This document shows, piece after piece, positions 9,276 to 20,512 of a stretch of DNA of 64,000 nucleotides (positions are counted from its first letter, which is position 1; every line of letters starts with the position of its first letter). The DNA is taken from assembly GCA_001600355.1 (NCBI GenBank), contig BCJU01000001.1, positions 2,439,178 through 2,503,177 of the forward strand, written 5' to 3'. The position numbers and the translations under genes are program-made. Source of the DNA: Meira nashicola (Eukaryota; Basidiomycota; Exobasidiomycetes; Exobasidiales; Brachybasidiaceae). The notes under the pieces are model-generated. The model saw nothing but the letters and a program-made list of their open reading frames with translations, did not search any database and was not told where the DNA came from.

Positions 9276-11523
9276 ATGTTGGATCCACATGAGGGATACG
9301 TACTGGCAGGGGAACATGACAATTACGTTCCAGTGACAAAAATTGGAAATAGATCAGAAAAAGTCTTACATTTACGTCTATCGGCAGAAACGCTACAGCA
9401 ATTGACGAGAGAAGATGTGCGAATCAGCCTTTGTCCCATCGATGACACAAATACAGTAAGTTTCACTTCATTTTTAATGTTCGAAATTTGATGCTGACCG
9501 CATAAATGGATTTTTTTTTGCGTAGATTCTGACAATCAATGAAGCACAACATAATCTTCAAAAATCATCAGAAGCTTCCCCACATCATATTTATCGTTTA
9601 GAGCAACAAAGTAGCAATTCATCAAAATCGTCTTCATATTCTCACTTGGTACACGTTGGTGAAGTACAGACAAAGTATGCTATTCGACCTACTTCTACGC
9701 CATCTTCATCTGCAACCTCACGCTTAAAAGAAAGAAGAGAGCTGGAAGAAGCTAGGAAATTGGAACATCGGGCTGTTTTATTGGATTCGGCACCCGTATC
9801 GAACAAGCCTTCAAAGTCATCATCTGGTCTCAAGTTGAGACCTAAAGGACTAGCACCGGCAAACAAAGGATCGCCTCTTCTACAGTCACGTTCTGGAACA
9901 CCAATTGAATCCTATTCCCAAAGCTTGCCCGGAAGTCCCAGTTTAGGATCCGGGAACAATTCAATTCAGAGCACTCCTACAAATAATCAAGCCAAATCGA
10001 GTCCATTAAAACGTGAGAATTCTCCAACAGGATTAAGACGTCAATTAGTCCAACTTCTGGCAAAAGGACCGCTCTCACGTCGCGATATTGTTCGTGAGAG
10101 TCACTTTGCCGAGCCACAAGTTTTGAGCGTCTTGGGTCGCATCGCATCCACACCCGATAATTTGCAACCAAAGACCTCTTCTACATCTTCAACTCGAAAA
10201 TTTACTGGGCCAGTCAATCGTCGTAATAGTTCAAGTGGCTCCACTCCAAGCGTTTCTGATGGCGGTCACACTACTGTATATGCGCTAAAGGATGAATGCT
10301 ATACAGAACTGCTGGTAAAAGACTGGGAAGGATTTTCGTTAGAGGAGAAGATCCGAATTAGTACACGTATGGAATCTGCTTTAGACAGATTGGGCATTCC
10401 ACATAATGCAACGGAGAGGGATCAGCTCGTATATGTTCCTGGAGAGAAGCTTAGAAATCGATTACACGATAAATTAGACGATGGTGAGAGATTGAGTGAT
10501 GAAGATGTCAGCTCAAAATCAATGCAATCAGCACGACCTAAAGCGAACAACAGTAAAAAACCCACGACGAAAGATCGTCTTGCTCGTGCAGCAAAAGGGA
10601 AGCCTTCGTCTCCTCGCATCACACCAGTAAATGTGAAACAAGCCGCTACCTCTGAGAAGGAGCAACCTACAAAGACAAAGACAACAAGAACATCATTATC
10701 GAGAAGCGTAGATGTGAGCGATTCGACAATGCAACACGATCTACCCAGTGCTGCTAAACGTAAGAATACGTCAACTCAGCGCACCTCAAACAGCGGAAAT
10801 GGAAGTGTATCGCATAAGTCAACTGTCCGGAAAGACATCGAATATACTGATTCATCGGATGATGATGAAAATCAGAGAAGCAGGGGTCGTGCATTATCGG
10901 CGGTCTCGCAAAAAGCGAGTACGATCACAGGAGATTCAAAACCTTTGGCTGATGTGGCAATGAATCGACCAAAGAACGGCTCATTATCAAATATCAACCT
11001 TGCCAGAGAACCTTGGCTAGAAGTACGATCTACAATGCAATGGCATGAACTTGCCAAGAGATTTCATAGTGTGTACGATGAATATCAAAAGGGCTTATCT
11101 CGCGTACGAGACGAAGAGAATATGCTCAAATCAGAATTGCGCTTAGCAAACAAAGAAGAGGAAGACGGGACTACTTCTTCTCATGGTAATCGACGAGATT
11201 CTCTTCCATCAAGGACTACTCGATCAACAAGGGGAAACAAGGCTACGAAGGATGAAGACGATTCTATGCTTAGTCCGACTGATGAACGAGAAGAGGGTGA
11301 AGCAAGTCCAACGATCGGTCAAGATGCGCAGATGCCTACAAAATCATTCGCTTGGAGACACGGTGGAGGAACAAAGGCAACGCAGAGCTTCCCGAGCAGT
11401 GACTCGCAGCCGATCTCACTTGAAGATCTAGAAGATCTTGTCGGGTCTGTATTAGAGATGGAAGGTCAGCTACGGCGCATGAAAGCTGTTCTTCAATCAT
11501 CGAAAGAGGATCTAGAGGCGTAA
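9276..11523 (+). CDS. RNA polymerase II elongation factor, ELL family (two exons)
   Basis: Exons are 9276-9455 and 9526-11523. The 70-nt intron has a GTAAGT donor and GTAG acceptor and leaves phase 0, giving about 725 residues. The N-terminus (GYVLAGEHDNYVPVTKIGN, then VLHLRLSAETLQQL) lines up with the start of animal ELL. Residues about 229-353 carry the ELL winged-helix-like block (LRRQLVQLLAKGPLSRRDIV to VKDWEGFSLEEKIRI). The C-terminus (about 555-725) has the occludin/ELL-type helical motif LAKRFHSVYDEYQKGLSRV. The middle is Ser/Lys-rich and disordered. ELL suppresses Pol II pausing and in fission yeast pairs with Eaf1. The frame is open upstream to 9225, but 9276 is its first ATG; a spliced 5' exon is possible. 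The family call rests on motif alignment by eye. Confidence 0.8.
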
Positions 11524-11623
11524 GTCAAAAGCATATTATTGTTTTTGGCAAAATTCTTTATGTAATCTTTGTTAAAATTCATAAATACTATTATACATTC
11601 AAATTAATAGTGTACATTCATTT

Positions 11624-13504
11624 TCAATCCCACAATTTCATAGTACCATCCCAACTGGCGGTGATCACTTTTGATGTTTCATGAGGCAGCCATTCATGTC
11701 CGATCACAACTTCTTTGTGCGCACGTAACCTTTTAAGCAACCTTCCACTTTTCCAATCCCAAATGACTAGGTTTCCGGAACCATCACCGGAAGAGATGTA
11801 TCTGCCATCAGGTGAGAAACCTATTTGACAAGCATATCCGGCTACATTATGACCTTTGAAAGCTTTTTTCCTATTTTGACGAAATGATTCGGAAGCGTAA
11901 ACCGCGATTTGACTGTCAAGGGATTGACATGCGATCCATTTCCGATTCGGATGAACGGTAACAGCAGGCATGGAATGCATAAGTGGATCAGAAATATACT
12001 TGATCACTACTGGAATATCAAAATCCCAAGCACGCATACTTTTATCATCAGAAGTGGTCACAAACCTTCGATTTTCGTCCACAAACGTGATGGTATTCAC
12101 AGGTCCAAGATGCGAATCATACTCTTGTGTCAATTCTCCAGAATTGATGTCATATTGGATGATCTTTTTATCATTCATTCCAGCTAAGAAGATATGTTGC
12201 TTGTCATCGTCAGGATGAAATTTGATCACGTTTGGCATCTTTCCTGGACTAAATGCTTGCAAGCATTCTCCTGTCTCTGTATCCCATAATTTGATTTGAC
12301 GATCATATCCAGCAGACAAGAATCGGCGACCATCGTTTGAGAAAGTGACATCTTTTACTGCTTTTGAATGTCCCATATACGTTCGCAAACAATTTCCTTC
12401 GTGATATACATCCCAAAGCTTGATTTTCGTGTCCATGCTACTACTCAAGAGAAGGTGACCGCTGCGGGGGAATAATCGCATTGCACTGATTGCTTTCGTG
12501 TGACCAGTGAAGGTATGAATGCAAGCTTTTGGCAAGAAGCTTTCGTTGGCACCCGCTTCGCCGTGTAAATTTGTATCGACATCTGTAGGGACATGCATGT
12601 ATGTGCGTCCTTGGTAGTCATACATACTCTTGCCATGGAATATACTCTTTTCTGTTCCCCTTGCCTCTTCTTCTTGTCTTTTACGCAACGCTTCAGCTTC
12701 TTCATGTTTTCGTGTGGTATCCAGCGCTTCCACTCGTTGTACTTCTTCCTCGCTCGGTCCCACTCTTTCTACCTTTTCTTCTTCCCATCCACCCCAAGGT
12801 CCTACATAGGCACCTTTTCCTTCTACTACACTGCTATCTCCGTTAATACCTTTTCGTTTCTTTTTGATTTCATTCGTCAATTGACGTGACCCACGTGTCC
12901 CATTTCGTAGCTCGATCGCTGAAGATCCGGCCAATTCCATCGCCTTTTGTTGATCTCCTACATATCTAGAATCCGAATACTGGTTGGGATTGCGTGCATA
13001 GCCCATAGTTTCAAATGTTCGTTGCTGATTTCGGAAATCGAAATCTGTCATAATTGCTGTCTCTATGTGACCATTTAATGTATTTTGCTGAGTGTGCATC
13101 TTCTTTTGCGAAAACGGATTTTCAGGACCTTGTATTTGCCTTATCATATCTTTATAAGGCACATTTATGTGCATCTCCGTATCTGTTTGTCGAAGTATGA
13201 GTGAATTTGATTCTTGTTCCGGGTCTGCAGATACTTCGGGTGCGGTTCGAAGAAGTACCTTTTCGGCTGAGACTTGGCTACTATTAGACGATGAATTCGG
13301 ATCGACAGATTTTATTCCGAAAATGTCATTTCTGTCTACTTTCTCACTTTCCTCTTCATCACTGGAATCCTCTCCTTTATCATTGCGGTTCCTTTTCATA
13401 AGGGTGGAGGCTTGCTGATTTATTGAAGCTGTCTTGCTAGAAGATGCAATATTTGAGTCATCTTCTACTTCTGAGTCTGAACCATAGGCCTGGAGGGAAT
13501 TCAT
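11624..13504 (-). CDS. PRP17: Pre-mRNA-splicing factor PRP17/CDC40 (WD40)
   Basis: The 626-residue protein has an acidic, low-complexity N-terminus and a conserved linker (SMYDYQGRTYMHVP). A C-terminal WD40 propeller (about 330-626) begins with HTFTGHTKAISAMRLFP and ends with ITASWDGTMKLWD at the stop. The linker plus propeller pattern is diagnostic of Prp17/Cdc40, which joins the spliceosome for the second catalytic step. The frame opens seven codons upstream at a GTG. I use the first ATG at 13504, giving MNSLQAYGSDSE, which resembles the usual family start. It ends 100 bp from the convergent ELL gene and is divergent from the threonyl-tRNA synthetase gene. Confidence 0.95.
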   Translation of the reverse strand: MNSLQAYGSDSEVEDDSNIASSSKTASINQQASTLMKRNRNDKGEDSSDEEESEKVDRNDIFGIKSVDPNSSSNSSQVSAEKVLLRTAPEVSADPEQESNSLILRQTDTEMHINVPYKDMIRQIQGPENPFSQKKMHTQQNTLNGHIETAIMTDFDFRNQQRTFETMGYARNPNQYSDSRYVGDQQKAMELAGSSAIELRNGTRGSRQLTNEIKKKRKGINGDSSVVEGKGAYVGPWGGWEEEKVERVGPSEEEVQRVEALDTTRKHEEAEALRKRQEEEARGTEKSIFHGKSMYDYQGRTYMHVPTDVDTNLHGEAGANESFLPKACIHTFTGHTKAISAMRLFPRSGHLLLSSSMDTKIKLWDVYHEGNCLRTYMGHSKAVKDVTFSNDGRRFLSAGYDRQIKLWDTETGECLQAFSPGKMPNVIKFHPDDDKQHIFLAGMNDKKIIQYDINSGELTQEYDSHLGPVNTITFVDENRRFVTTSDDKSMRAWDFDIPVVIKYISDPLMHSMPAVTVHPNRKWIACQSLDSQIAVYASESFRQNRKKAFKGHNVAGYACQIGFSPDGRYISSGDGSGNLVIWDWKSGRLLKRLRAHKEVVIGHEWLPHETSKVITASWDGTMKLWD

Positions 13505-13806
13505 CTTCTCATCCAAACAACCCACTATAACATGATGGAGGTGGCAGTGACCAAAGAACAGAATATAATCGTCTACCTTGCATACATTTTATTTTTACAC
13601 GTGCAAAGATGGTTCACTTCTTTGTGACTCTGGGCGCGTACTAAGGTCATGCTTGGAGTCATTTCAGCAGGCCCAAGTTGAAGTCAGTCAGGAAGATCTG
13701 ACTAGTGAAGCTGGAAGGAATTAGGCTATAAACGTGTGTGCATCTTTTTAAGGTCGTGTGCAAAACACAATTATTCCCTCTTTTTAACGATAACAACACT
13801 TTCAAA
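13505..13806. other. Divergent promoter region PRP17 / THS1
   Basis: This 302 bp is shared promoter sequence. A TATA-like element sits on the plus strand at 13726-13732 (listed separately). I see no RNA gene. Confidence 0.5.
13726..13732 (+). promoter_or_regulatory. Candidate TATA element of the threonyl-tRNA synthetase gene
   Basis: CTATAAA lies about 75 bp before the ATG at 13807. Its position suggests initiation near 13755-13770 and a short 5' UTR. It is a motif match only. Confidence 0.35.
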
Positions 13807-16080
13807 ATGTCCGCACCTGAACCGCATCCCGTTGAATCGTCCGCTGCTGGACAAAATCCTGCGCAAGATTTGGTTGATGGTGTACAACAGTTAGCCATCA
13901 ATGCACAACAGAACAAAGACACAAACCCAGCATCAGCAAATGAAGCCAAACAAAAAGGTCAAAAGAAAGAAAAGAAGGAAAAGAAAGGAAAAGGTGGTGA
14001 TGATGTTGCTAAGCAACCTCTTGAATTTTCACCAACACCAGACTTCTTTGCACATCGTTTAGCTCTTTTTGACAGATTGAAGAAAGAGCAAGATGATGAA
14101 CGGGCAAAGCAAGATAGAGAAGAGATTACAATTACTCTTCCTGATGGTAAAGAAAAGAAAGGTACAGCATATGAAACCAGTCCTATGGATATTGCTAGGG
14201 AGATCAGCAAAAGCTTAAGCGAACGCATAGTGATTTCCAAGGTGAATGGTGATTTGTGGGATTTAGAAAGGCCTTTTGAGAAAGACAGCTTGGTGGAATT
14301 CTTTGACTTTGAGACTCCAGAAGGAAAAAGAGTCTTTTGGCATTCATCTGCACATGTATTGGGAGAAGCAGCAGAACGTCATTATGGTTGTCATCTATGT
14401 ATTGGTCCTCCTACCGAAGATGGTTTCTTCTACGAGATGGGAATGGGACTCAGTCAAGACCGTTCCGTTCGTCCAGAAGACTTTACACAATTGGAAAATT
14501 TGATCAAGTCAGCTATTAAGGACAAACAAAAATTCGAAAGGGTTATTGTCTCAAAGGAAAACCTTTTGGAAATGTTCAAGTACAACAAATACAAACAACA
14601 TATCATCTCTTCAAAGATCGCCGACGGCACTTCTACCACTGTATACCGTTGTGGACCTATGGTGGACTTGTGTGTTGGCCCGCACATTCCTCACACTGGT
14701 AGAATTAAGGCAATGTCTATCCTTAAAAATTCTGCTTCATACTTCTTAGGGGATCAAAACAACGATTCTTTACAGCGACTGTATGGTATCTCTTTCCCAG
14801 ATACCAAACAAATGACAGAGTACAAGCAATTCTTACTAGAAGCAGCAAAGAGAGATCACCGAAAAATTGGTAAGGATCAAGAGCTCTTCTTCTTCCATGA
14901 GATGAGTCCAGGATCTTGCTTCTGGTTGCCACATGGAACACGAATCTATAATACCCTTTTGGATTACATGAAGTCGGAATATCGCAAGCGTGGATTCACT
15001 GAAGTCATTTCGCCCAACATGTTTAACAGCAAGGTTTGGGAAGCATCTGGACATTGGCAAAATTATAAGGAGGATATGTTCATCTTACCTGTCGAAAAAG
15101 AACAATTTGCTTTAAAGCCTATGAATTGCCCCGGACATTGTTTGATGTTTGGATCCCGCGATCGAAGTTATAAGGAGCTACCGATGCGTTATGCTGAATT
15201 TGGTGTCATTCATCGTAACGAAGCAAGTGGTGCTTTGAGCGGATTGACTCGTGTGCGAAGATTCGTTCAAGATGATGCTCATATCTTCTGTATGTCATCG
15301 CAAATCGAACAAGAGGTCAAATTATGCTTTGACTTCTTGCAAGCCGTTTATGGTAAGTTCGGCTTCACTTTCAAGTTAGAATTGAGCACCCGTCCGGAGA
15401 AGTACATCGGTGATTTGCAGGTATGGAATGATGCGGAAAAACGATTAGAGAACGCTTTAAACGAATTTATTCCAGGAAAATGGGAAATGAATCCCGGAGA
15501 TGGTGCTTTCTATGGTCCCAAGATTGATATCACAATCTCAGATGCAATGAAGAGAGAATTTCAATGTGCTACCATTCAATTGGACTTCAATTTGCCCAAT
15601 CGTTTTAACCTTAAATTCCGTACAGCCACAGATGCAGAAGGTACAGAATTCGAAAGACCAGTAATGATTCATCGTGCCGTTTTGGGAAGTTTAGAACGTT
15701 TTATTGCTATTTGCACAGAGCATTTCGCCGGAAAATGGCCATTCTGGATGAGTCCTCGTCAAATCATCATTATTCCAGTAACTCAATCAGTATATGGATA
15801 TGCCGAAGAAGTTCAACGTATGTTTAACGCACAAGGTTTCTTTACCGATGCTGATCTCACATCTGAAACATTGAAAAAGAAAGTTTTACGTGCAGAGACT
15901 GGTGGTTATAACTTTATCTTTATCGTCGGTCATGAAGAACAAGAGAAGCGTGCTGTCAATGTTCGTAATGGGCATGCAAGTTCAGCTACAAAGGGACGTG
16001 AAGAAGTTATTTCACTTGATGATGTCTCGCGAAGATTGCAAAATTTGAAGGAGTCAAAGAAGATTGAGAACGAGCTGTAA
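13807..16080 (+). CDS. THS1: Threonyl-tRNA synthetase, cytosolic type
   Basis: The 757-residue protein charges tRNA-Thr. It has a Lys-rich N-terminal extension typical of eukaryotic forms (about 35-65), a TGS domain (about 100-170) and the editing/SAD region with [18 protein letters not shown] (about 176). The class II catalytic core holds the zinc-ligand segment MNCPGHC (about 438), motif 2 ([18 protein letters not shown], about 470) and motif 3 ([11 protein letters not shown]). The anticodon-binding domain (about 650-757) is at the C-terminus. The ATG at 13807 is the first in frame; a 23-codon in-frame extension without ATG lies upstream. Length and domain order match the eukaryotic family. 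The gene has no intron and is followed by GPI2 on the same strand. Confidence 0.97.
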   Translation: MSAPEPHPVESSAAGQNPAQDLVDGVQQLAINAQQNKDTNPASANEAKQKGQKKEKKEKKGKGGDDVAKQPLEFSPTPDFFAHRLALFDRLKKEQDDERAKQDREEITITLPDGKEKKGTAYETSPMDIAREISKSLSERIVISKVNGDLWDLERPFEKDSLVEFFDFETPEGKRVFWHSSAHVLGEAAERHYGCHLCIGPPTEDGFFYEMGMGLSQDRSVRPEDFTQLENLIKSAIKDKQKFERVIVSKENLLEMFKYNKYKQHIISSKIADGTSTTVYRCGPMVDLCVGPHIPHTGRIKAMSILKNSASYFLGDQNNDSLQRLYGISFPDTKQMTEYKQFLLEAAKRDHRKIGKDQELFFFHEMSPGSCFWLPHGTRIYNTLLDYMKSEYRKRGFTEVISPNMFNSKVWEASGHWQNYKEDMFILPVEKEQFALKPMNCPGHCLMFGSRDRSYKELPMRYAEFGVIHRNEASGALSGLTRVRRFVQDDAHIFCMSSQIEQEVKLCFDFLQAVYGKFGFTFKLELSTRPEKYIGDLQVWNDAEKRLENALNEFIPGKWEMNPGDGAFYGPKIDITISDAMKREFQCATIQLDFNLPNRFNLKFRTATDAEGTEFERPVMIHRAVLGSLERFIAICTEHFAGKWPFWMSPRQIIIIPVTQSVYGYAEEVQRMFNAQGFFTDADLTSETLKKKVLRAETGGYNFIFIVGHEEQEKRAVNVRNGHASSATKGREEVISLDDVSRRLQNLKESKKIENEL

Positions 16081-16243
16081 GCTATCATTTCTTTTATTTT
16101 TACTCGACCTGTACTCAATACTTGTGATAAATTATATCATCTTTTCTAATGAAAACTAATGTCCGTGCGCGGTGTTAAAAAATCATACTTTTTGAAAATT
16201 CGCCTTCTTTTCCTCTGGTTCTTTACAACGATCAGCATACATC

Positions 16244-16276
16244 ATGCAGTATGGCAGTAGAACCACAGAACGGTAG
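16244..16276 (+). promoter_or_regulatory. Overlapping upstream ATG and short frame at the GPI2 start
   Basis: An ATG at 16244, seven bases before the GPI2 ATG and in another frame, opens ten codons ending with TAG at 16274-16276 inside GPI2. Both ATGs have A at -3. Scanning ribosomes that use the first ATG would miss the GPI2 start unless leaky scanning occurs. Confidence 0.5.
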
Positions 16277-17303
16277 CAATGAGATACTGCAACCTTGGCA
16301 ACGAATTTTATGGGCAAAGCAATCCTATGCAGACAATTATGTCTCAACAGATTTCTTGGGTGAATTACGTACAAAGCCAACAACCGCTCTGCCCAATTTG
16401 ATGGATTTGATGTTATGGTCTTTGCCGCTCTCACAACATGTGTGTATCATTTTGACGTTTGTTGGATTGTTTTGTAGCCTTCGAGATCATTCGATAGGAT
16501 CGGAATCATTGGCAATCTTTAGTGTTTTGATCATTGCGATTTGTGGAGCGACGATGCCGATCAATAGCATATACAGTGAAAGTATGACAGAATCAGATAC
16601 GAACATCAAAACAGGAAGGAAAGAGAAATCAAAAAAATATTCGAATCGTGCACTTGCTCAACCACTATCTTATGCACTTCTTGGACTTGTGATCCTGGCA
16701 CTATCACCTCTTTTGCGAACATTAACAGAGGCAACCACTTCAGATTCGATCGCCGCTCTTTCCACGACGCTTTTCCTCTTCTCTTTTGCTTTAGCCGATT
16801 TTGGGGTAGGAAAAGATGTCAGATTACAGGACGAAGCTTCAAATCAATCAAAAACGGGTCATAAGCATCGCAGGAGTAGCTCAAGCGGTCAATCCGTCCC
16901 ATTACCCCATCTAGCACAAGGACCTTTACCTGCTACGCTTTCTCTCAATGCATCTCTGTGTGCAAGTATCGTATTGGCATCACGTTTATCATCTCCCATT
17001 GATGCATTTTCGCTTATTTTAGCAGCGATTGCATTATTTGCCTTTGTATCAAGATGGCTAAAATATCATCTTCGAAGACGAGCTGCAACTCATTGGAAAT
17101 TTGCTTTAGGTGCAACTATTTTATTATTGAGCATCAGTGTTGGATTATTGGCACGATTTTCAATTACAGCAGCTTTCGCAAACCTAGCCACAGCTGTCTT
17201 TTTAAGTTTGATTTGTCCTGCATGGATGAGAAAAGCACAAGGATGGAAGCAAGCCAGGAGAGGTCCATGGGATATGGGCGTTCCGAGATTGCGTTCTCGA
17301 TGA
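16251..17303 (+). CDS. GPI2: GPI-GlcNAc transferase subunit PIG-C/GPI2
   Basis: The 350-residue polytopic membrane protein starts with the PIG-C signature WQRILWAKQSYADNYV followed by FLGELRTK, has about eight hydrophobic segments, and ends with a family-typical GPWDMG motif close to the C-terminus. GPI2/PIG-C is a subunit of the ER complex that transfers GlcNAc to phosphatidylinositol, the first step of GPI-anchor synthesis. A hydrophilic Ser/His-rich loop sits around residues 190-220. The start is at 16251 (A at -3, G at +4), although another ATG lies seven bases upstream out of frame. It is single-exon and ends 64 bp from the convergent NIF3-like gene. Confidence 0.93.
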   Translation: MAVEPQNGSNEILQPWQRILWAKQSYADNYVSTDFLGELRTKPTTALPNLMDLMLWSLPLSQHVCIILTFVGLFCSLRDHSIGSESLAIFSVLIIAICGATMPINSIYSESMTESDTNIKTGRKEKSKKYSNRALAQPLSYALLGLVILALSPLLRTLTEATTSDSIAALSTTLFLFSFALADFGVGKDVRLQDEASNQSKTGHKHRRSSSSGQSVPLPHLAQGPLPATLSLNASLCASIVLASRLSSPIDAFSLILAAIALFAFVSRWLKYHLRRRAATHWKFALGATILLLSISVGLLARFSITAAFANLATAVFLSLICPAWMRKAQGWKQARRGPWDMGVPRLRSR

Positions 17304-17367
17304 ACTGCATATTTTGTTACATTCTGTAATATTAGTATAATGTACATTTATTCATTGCAATATAATC

Positions 17368-18417
17368 TTAAACGATTGCCAATGGCTCAGCATCCGTTTG
17401 AGATGCTACTACTTTAAGAGTTGTGCTGCCACTTACGTTGCTCAATGTCTTTTCCAATTTATTTGCCAAAACTTGACGTAAATATCCTCGTTCTGAATTT
17501 CCATGCAAAGTTGTCACAACAACAATACCCTTTTCTACAGCAGCAAGTGCTTCATGATGAGACAATTCACCTGTAACATATGCTTGCGCTTTTGCGTATT
17601 TTGTCACAATTGATCCTGCTGATCCTGCTCCTACGGCAAAATTTGTTAATAAAGGTTCTTTTGGGTTTATGTCTTGTGGTAGACCTAAGATGACATTCTT
17701 TAATTGTAAGTTTGATTTTATGTTTGAAACCAATTGATCTACTGATATTGGCTCTTTTAACTCTACGATTCGTCCTTGTCCGGCATTTGGGTGTGATTCA
17801 TATGTTCTTTTGAGTGGTTCGATTGCAGGTGGAAGTGAATTGATAGGAGTATCGGATTTGACAATTTCTGATTGTTGATTTGATACAACCCTTGCAAGCC
17901 AATCATTCAAGCCATTTGTACTTGCGTCTAAAGAAGTATGAGCAGCATAAACACTTATATTTGCTGCTGTTAAGCGTAATAAACTCTTTTGTTGTGAATT
18001 ATCAAATGTTAAACTTTTCAATCCTCTGAATATAATCGGATGATAAGTCATTATAATTGCAACATCTCCTCTACTAATCGCTTCTTCAACTACTGACGTT
18101 CGCAAATCTTCACATAATAAAATCACGTTTCCTGAATTCTTTTCCGGTTGGGGAGCTTGAATTTGAATTCCAACATTATCCCATGATGTATCTGCCATCG
18201 ATAAAGGAGCAATTTGATTCATAGCTTGATATAATGCTGAAAGTTTACCATCATGTTGAATGTATGCAGGTACACTTTCTTGCTGCTGCATTGTTGAATA
18301 TCTCTTCTGAAAGTGTGAAGCGTTTGACGAGGAAGTAGGAAGAATAAAAGGTGGTATTCTTCGGCTGGAAATTGATGAGATTTGGTTGAAGCAAAATCGA
18401 CTAACAAACAATCGCAT
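17368..18417 (-). CDS. NIF3-like protein (YbgI/Nif3 family, dinuclear metal fold)
   Basis: The 349-residue protein carries NIF3-family motifs: WDNVGIQIQ, the metal-ligand block MTYHPIIFRGLK, HTSLDAST, and C-terminal TTLHGNSERGYL with conserved His and Glu. Family members bind two metal ions; the biological reaction is not settled. The first ATG is at 18417, because the open frame above it begins with TTG. From there the N-terminus (MRLFVSRFCFNQISSISSRR) is basic, Ser-rich and lacks acidic residues, suggesting a mitochondrial presequence. An internal ATG at about residue 43 could give a shorter cytosolic form. Targeting is inference. Confidence 0.9.
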   Translation of the reverse strand: MRLFVSRFCFNQISSISSRRIPPFILPTSSSNASHFQKRYSTMQQQESVPAYIQHDGKLSALYQAMNQIAPLSMADTSWDNVGIQIQAPQPEKNSGNVILLCEDLRTSVVEEAISRGDVAIIMTYHPIIFRGLKSLTFDNSQQKSLLRLTAANISVYAAHTSLDASTNGLNDWLARVVSNQQSEIVKSDTPINSLPPAIEPLKRTYESHPNAGQGRIVELKEPISVDQLVSNIKSNLQLKNVILGLPQDINPKEPLLTNFAVGAGSAGSIVTKYAKAQAYVTGELSHHEALAAVEKGIVVVTTLHGNSERGYLRQVLANKLEKTLSNVSGSTTLKVVASQTDAEPLAIV

Positions 18418-19024
18418 GTAGAATGATATTGAAAGAAGTGTCGTGTGTTGGTTGAAGTGGAGATTCTTCTTCTTCTTACTAAAAAAACAATAAAGCAAAT
18501 GCGAGCTAGATGACTAAGCATATGATGCCATTTCTATTCTTGTCGGCATCCGAACCGGATCGGATGTATAGACTATATGCATAAAAGTTGACAAACAACC
18601 CCACCTTGACTGAAAAGACTACATCCCCATCTTTTTTTTCTCCTTAGCGCCGTTCACTCCGAGCAAGCCAACCTTATACGTAGCTCGCCGGGCAAATCGG
18701 TTGTCGTGCTTATTTTTTTTTTTTTTCGCTTTCTCCGAAGTAGTTTCTACAGTAGCGTGTCAAAAATGATGCTTTTACATGACTTGAAAGCAAATCGGCA
18801 GAGGAATGAATTTAAAAATACATTAAAAAAAATTGACTTTCTTCTAGTCACAAGGCCGTGCGTGCGGCATTGGAAGGGTACATTATATGTTGTTAAACAT
18901 GCGTTTCTTTAACTTCTTCTCCTCTCTTGCGCCACGAATTAAGCTTCGGCTTTCTACCTCTTCCTTTTCTTCCGCACAATTCTTCAATACCTTTATCCGA
19001 CCCTCCATCATCCACCAAACGTAG
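18418..19024. other. Divergent promoter region NIF3-like / IDP1
   Basis: This 607 bp contains a poly-T run (about 18711-18726) and T/C-rich sequence before IDP1. I see no RNA gene. Confidence 0.5.
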
Positions 19025-20512
19025 ATGTACGGATCGAATACAGTGCGATTGGCATCGCGCGCCTCACGTTCATCAGTTCCTTCATATACATCTGTTCGTT
19101 CAATTCATTTGCAAACAAGTCGATCAACTTCAATTTCGCCATTACAACCTGCTTCTGCAAAAGCACGTTCAGCTTTCTCTTCTGCTCAAATTAATACGTT
19201 TACTTTACCTTCTTCTACCATTCGTACTTTTTCAACCACAAAGATGACCTCTGCTGAAAAGATCAAAGTTGCCAATCCCGTCGTAGAGATGGATGGTGAT
19301 GAAATGACTCGTATCATTTGGCAAAAGATTCGTGATGAAATGATTTTGCCTTTTGTCGATTTGGATATCAAATATTTCGATTTAGGTATCGAATATCGTG
19401 ATAAGACAGATGATAAGGTTACAGTTGATGCTGCAGAAGCTATTAAGAAATACCAAGTTGGTATCAAATGCGCAACAATCACACCCGATGAAGCTCGCGT
19501 AAAAGAATTCAAATTGAAAAAGATGTGGCTCTCACCAAACGGTACTATCCGTAACATCCTAGGGGGAACCGTTTTCCGTGAACCAATCGTTTTAAACTCC
19601 ATTCCTAGACCTGTTCCCGGATGGACAAAGCCAATCTGCATCGGTCGTCACGCTTTCGGTGATCAATACCGTTGCCAAAACTTTGCCGTTGATAAACCGG
19701 GTAAATTCACAATGCAATTCACACCTGAAGATGGAGGTGAACCACAAAAGTGGGACATCTTTAACTTCCCCAACGGAGGAGGTGTTGGTTTGGCAATGTA
19801 CAACACAAATGAAAGCATTAGCGGATTTGCTCATGCTAGTTTCAAGATGGCATTAGACAAGAATATGCCAATGTACATGACCACAAAGAACACAATCTTG
19901 AAAGCATACGATGGTCGCTTTAAGGACACTTTCCAAGAAATTTACGAAAAAGAGTACAAAGCAGATTTCGAAAAGAAGGGATTGTGGTATGAACATCGTT
20001 TGATTGACGATATGGTTGCACAAGCAATCAAAGGTGAAGGAGGTTTCGTTTGGGCATGCAAAAATTACGATGGTGATGTACAATCTGATATTGTCGCTCA
20101 AGGTTTCGGATCTTTGGGTATGATGACCTCGGAATTAATCACACCAGATGGACAAATTATGGAATCTGAAGCAGCACATGGCACAGTTACAAGACATTAC
20201 CGTGAACATCAAAAGGGTAACGAAACAAGTACAAACAGTGTCGCTTCCATCTATGCATGGACCCGTGGTTTGGCTTTCAGAGGAAAGTTGGACGATAACC
20301 AAGAATTGATCACATTTGCACGCGAATTGGAGAACGCATGTATCGAATCAATTGACAAGGATGGCGTAATGACCAAAGATCTTGCTTTGGCAATTCATGG
20401 AAAGAATATGAAGCGCGAACATTACGTCACAACAACCGGTTTCTTGGATCACGTTCGTGATAAGCTCAAGAAAAAGTTATCAGCTCAAGGGATCGGAGCT
20501 GGAAAGCTTTAA
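19025..20512 (+). CDS. IDP1: NADP-dependent isocitrate dehydrogenase
   Basis: The 495-residue protein oxidatively decarboxylates isocitrate to 2-oxoglutarate and makes NADPH. The eukaryotic NADP-IDH core begins at [14 protein letters not shown] and includes [21 protein letters not shown], the substrate-binding arginine region, KWPLYMST-like [16 protein letters not shown], and [12 protein letters not shown]. The first 73 residues are rich in Ser, Thr and Arg with no acidic residue after the start, typical of a mitochondrial presequence ending near RTFSTTK. A second in-frame ATG at 19244 opens exactly at the mature cytosolic-type start (MTSAEKIKV), so two isoforms are plausible. The C-terminus is GKL, close to but not a canonical peroxisomal PTS1 signal. 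No intron is seen. Confidence 0.96.
   Translation: MYGSNTVRLASRASRSSVPSYTSVRSIHLQTSRSTSISPLQPASAKARSAFSSAQINTFTLPSSTIRTFSTTKMTSAEKIKVANPVVEMDGDEMTRIIWQKIRDEMILPFVDLDIKYFDLGIEYRDKTDDKVTVDAAEAIKKYQVGIKCATITPDEARVKEFKLKKMWLSPNGTIRNILGGTVFREPIVLNSIPRPVPGWTKPICIGRHAFGDQYRCQNFAVDKPGKFTMQFTPEDGGEPQKWDIFNFPNGGGVGLAMYNTNESISGFAHASFKMALDKNMPMYMTTKNTILKAYDGRFKDTFQEIYEKEYKADFEKKGLWYEHRLIDDMVAQAIKGEGGFVWACKNYDGDVQSDIVAQGFGSLGMMTSELITPDGQIMESEAAHGTVTRHYREHQKGNETSTNSVASIYAWTRGLAFRGKLDDNQELITFARELENACIESIDKDGVMTKDLALAIHGKNMKREHYVTTTGFLDHVRDKLKKKLSAQGIGAGKL

Noticed and set aside
13732..13806. In-frame extension of threonyl-tRNA synthetase starting with ACG/GTG and rich in Lys, possible mitochondrial form
   Set aside because: A TATA-like element at 13726-13732 would place the transcription start inside the extension, and there is no ATG. 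Non-AUG dual targeting is known for some yeast synthetases but is not supported here.
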